From a candidate division CSSED10-310 bacterium (GTDB taxonomy: Bacteria > CSSED10-310 > JAFGJC01): a DNA stretch of 64,000 nucleotides. This document shows positions 63,318-64,000 of this stretch, piece by piece; position 1 is the stretch's first letter; every line of letters starts with the position of its first letter. Location of the stretch: positions 1-64,000 of the forward strand of contig JAFGLW010000010.1 in NCBI GenBank assembly GCA_016927905.1, written 5' to 3'. A program made the translations under genes and the position numbers. The notes under the pieces are model-generated. The model saw only the letters and a program-made list of their open reading frames with translations. It did not search any database and was not told the origin of the DNA.

Positions 63318-64000
63318 GATATCGCCGCCCTATTCTGTGGGTTCGGATTCAAATAGATCAACCGTTGCCATTGCAGGGTTTCATGCCGGATGTGACTCGG
63401 TGCCCGAAACAGGCGCGCCGGGTTCTTTGTTGCCCGATCGACTCCCATCGGCTCGAGACGTTTCCGAAAGAGTTCATCAATAATTAATTGCCTGTATTTC
63501 ACCGCATCCGGGAGGTTGACACGCAGCCAGGCGTGTAAACTTTTCGATCCTGAAAAAATCAATGCTGCCAGCGGTCCAGGGAATGCCGCCCAAAACGCAT
63601 ACTGCCACTCTAGCGGCATCTTCGGCGGCTTCGGCCTGTCCGGTTCCGGTCCCTCCGGGTTCACCTCCCAGGCGTCGCGCTTCGTTTTCTTCTCTTGATA
63701 TTCCGTGCGCTCGGTGTCCGTCCATAGTGGTTCCGGTTTGCTGTCAAATTCGACACATGCGAACCGAAACGATGCAATGCAGTTATCGCCCCGGTATGTT
63801 TTCCCGCCGTCCGCTTTTTCGCCCGGTTTCCCTGTTAATGGGTTTGGTATCATGAACGGATTGATTTGAAATCCGCAGTTCAACATTATTTTCCGAGCGT
63901 CAAATATCTTAATCCATTCATCAATCGTGTGGATTCTTTGGGATCCGTCGTCATATCGATCCCCCATGAATATCAGTTCATCCGGTTTGTAAAGGTAGCG
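63314..64000 (-). CDS. Primase-polymerase-like (AEP superfamily) protein, truncated at window end
   Basis: The frame runs from the stop at 63314 to the window edge without interruption; an internal ATG at 63967 is probably not the true start, since in-frame codons continue to 64000. About 228 residues are visible. AEP-type motifs: I as ACVEFDSKP, II as SKSLHAWLRV (SxH), III as GVDRATKNPARLFRAP. Such enzymes prime and extend DNA in mobile elements. With the RepA-like ATPase it makes a replication module. The 5' part is outside the window. Confidence 0.72.
   Translation of the reverse strand, partial: RYLYKPDELIFMGDRYDDGSQRIHTIDEWIKIFDARKIMLNCGFQINPFMIPNPLTGKPGEKADGGKTYRGDNCIASFRFACVEFDSKPEPLWTDTERTEYQEKKTKRDAWEVNPEGPEPDRPKPPKMPLEWQYAFWAAFPGPLAALIFSGSKSLHAWLRVNLPDAVKYRQLIIDELFRKRLEPMGVDRATKNPARLFRAPSHIRHETLQWQRLIYLNPNPQNRAAIS

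Overview
The window looks like chromosome from a didermic (Gram-negative) bacterium of moderately high G+C, probably from a poorly cultured lineage. The evidence is a lipoprotein maturation pair (lspA, lgt), a TonB/ExbB/ExbD system, a TonB-dependent receptor of the Oar type, two RND pumps with a TolC-like channel, type IV pilus motors, and large secreted mosaic proteins with Pro/Thr linkers. I could not assign a phylum from sequence alone.

Layout. 360-9675: two very large secreted proteins converge on one terminator. 10129-15909: a tightly coupled operon ileS-lspA-lgt-rluD-like-sirtuin. 15914-18115: an NtrC-type regulator and a prepilin peptidase. 18159-25745: an OPT transporter, a pseudo-receiver/HD-GYP/PATAN regulator, PilT, and a HEAT-repeat/PilT fusion. 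25944-34253: a HAD phosphatase, two divergent secreted proteins, a TonB-dependent receptor, queC and a PorV/FadL-like outer membrane protein. 34250-35504: a TPR protein and a small membrane protein. 35666-41990: glutamine synthetase, three glycosyltransferases and an LpxL-like acyltransferase. 41987-43231: an M48 protease. 43246-52329: an efflux operon with TolC, adaptor and two different RND permeases. 52466-55808: ExbB-ExbD-ExbD-TonB-YIP1-DUF2752. 55918-57890: OppF and OppD ATPases. 58081-58764: a coiled-coil protein and tRNA-Ala(GGC). From just after the tRNA to the window end the content changes to a probable integrated element: a PEGA lipoprotein, three excisionase-type HTH proteins, a DUF5681-like protein, iteron-like repeats, a RepA-like ATPase and a truncated primase.

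Two themes stand out. First, four secreted proteins with unrelated bodies (a mosaic adhesin-like protein, a C25-like peptidase, a GATase-like protein and an OB-fold protein) end in the same domain of about 110 residues after a Pro/Thr linker, with a Phe/Trp/Tyr-rich signature. This looks like an undescribed C-terminal sorting or anchoring domain. Second, the pilus-motor locus pairs a normal PilT with a second PilT fused behind about 470 residues of HEAT repeats, next to a PATAN-domain regulator whose catalytic and phospho-acceptor positions are altered. This suggests a dedicated system for controlling twitching motility.
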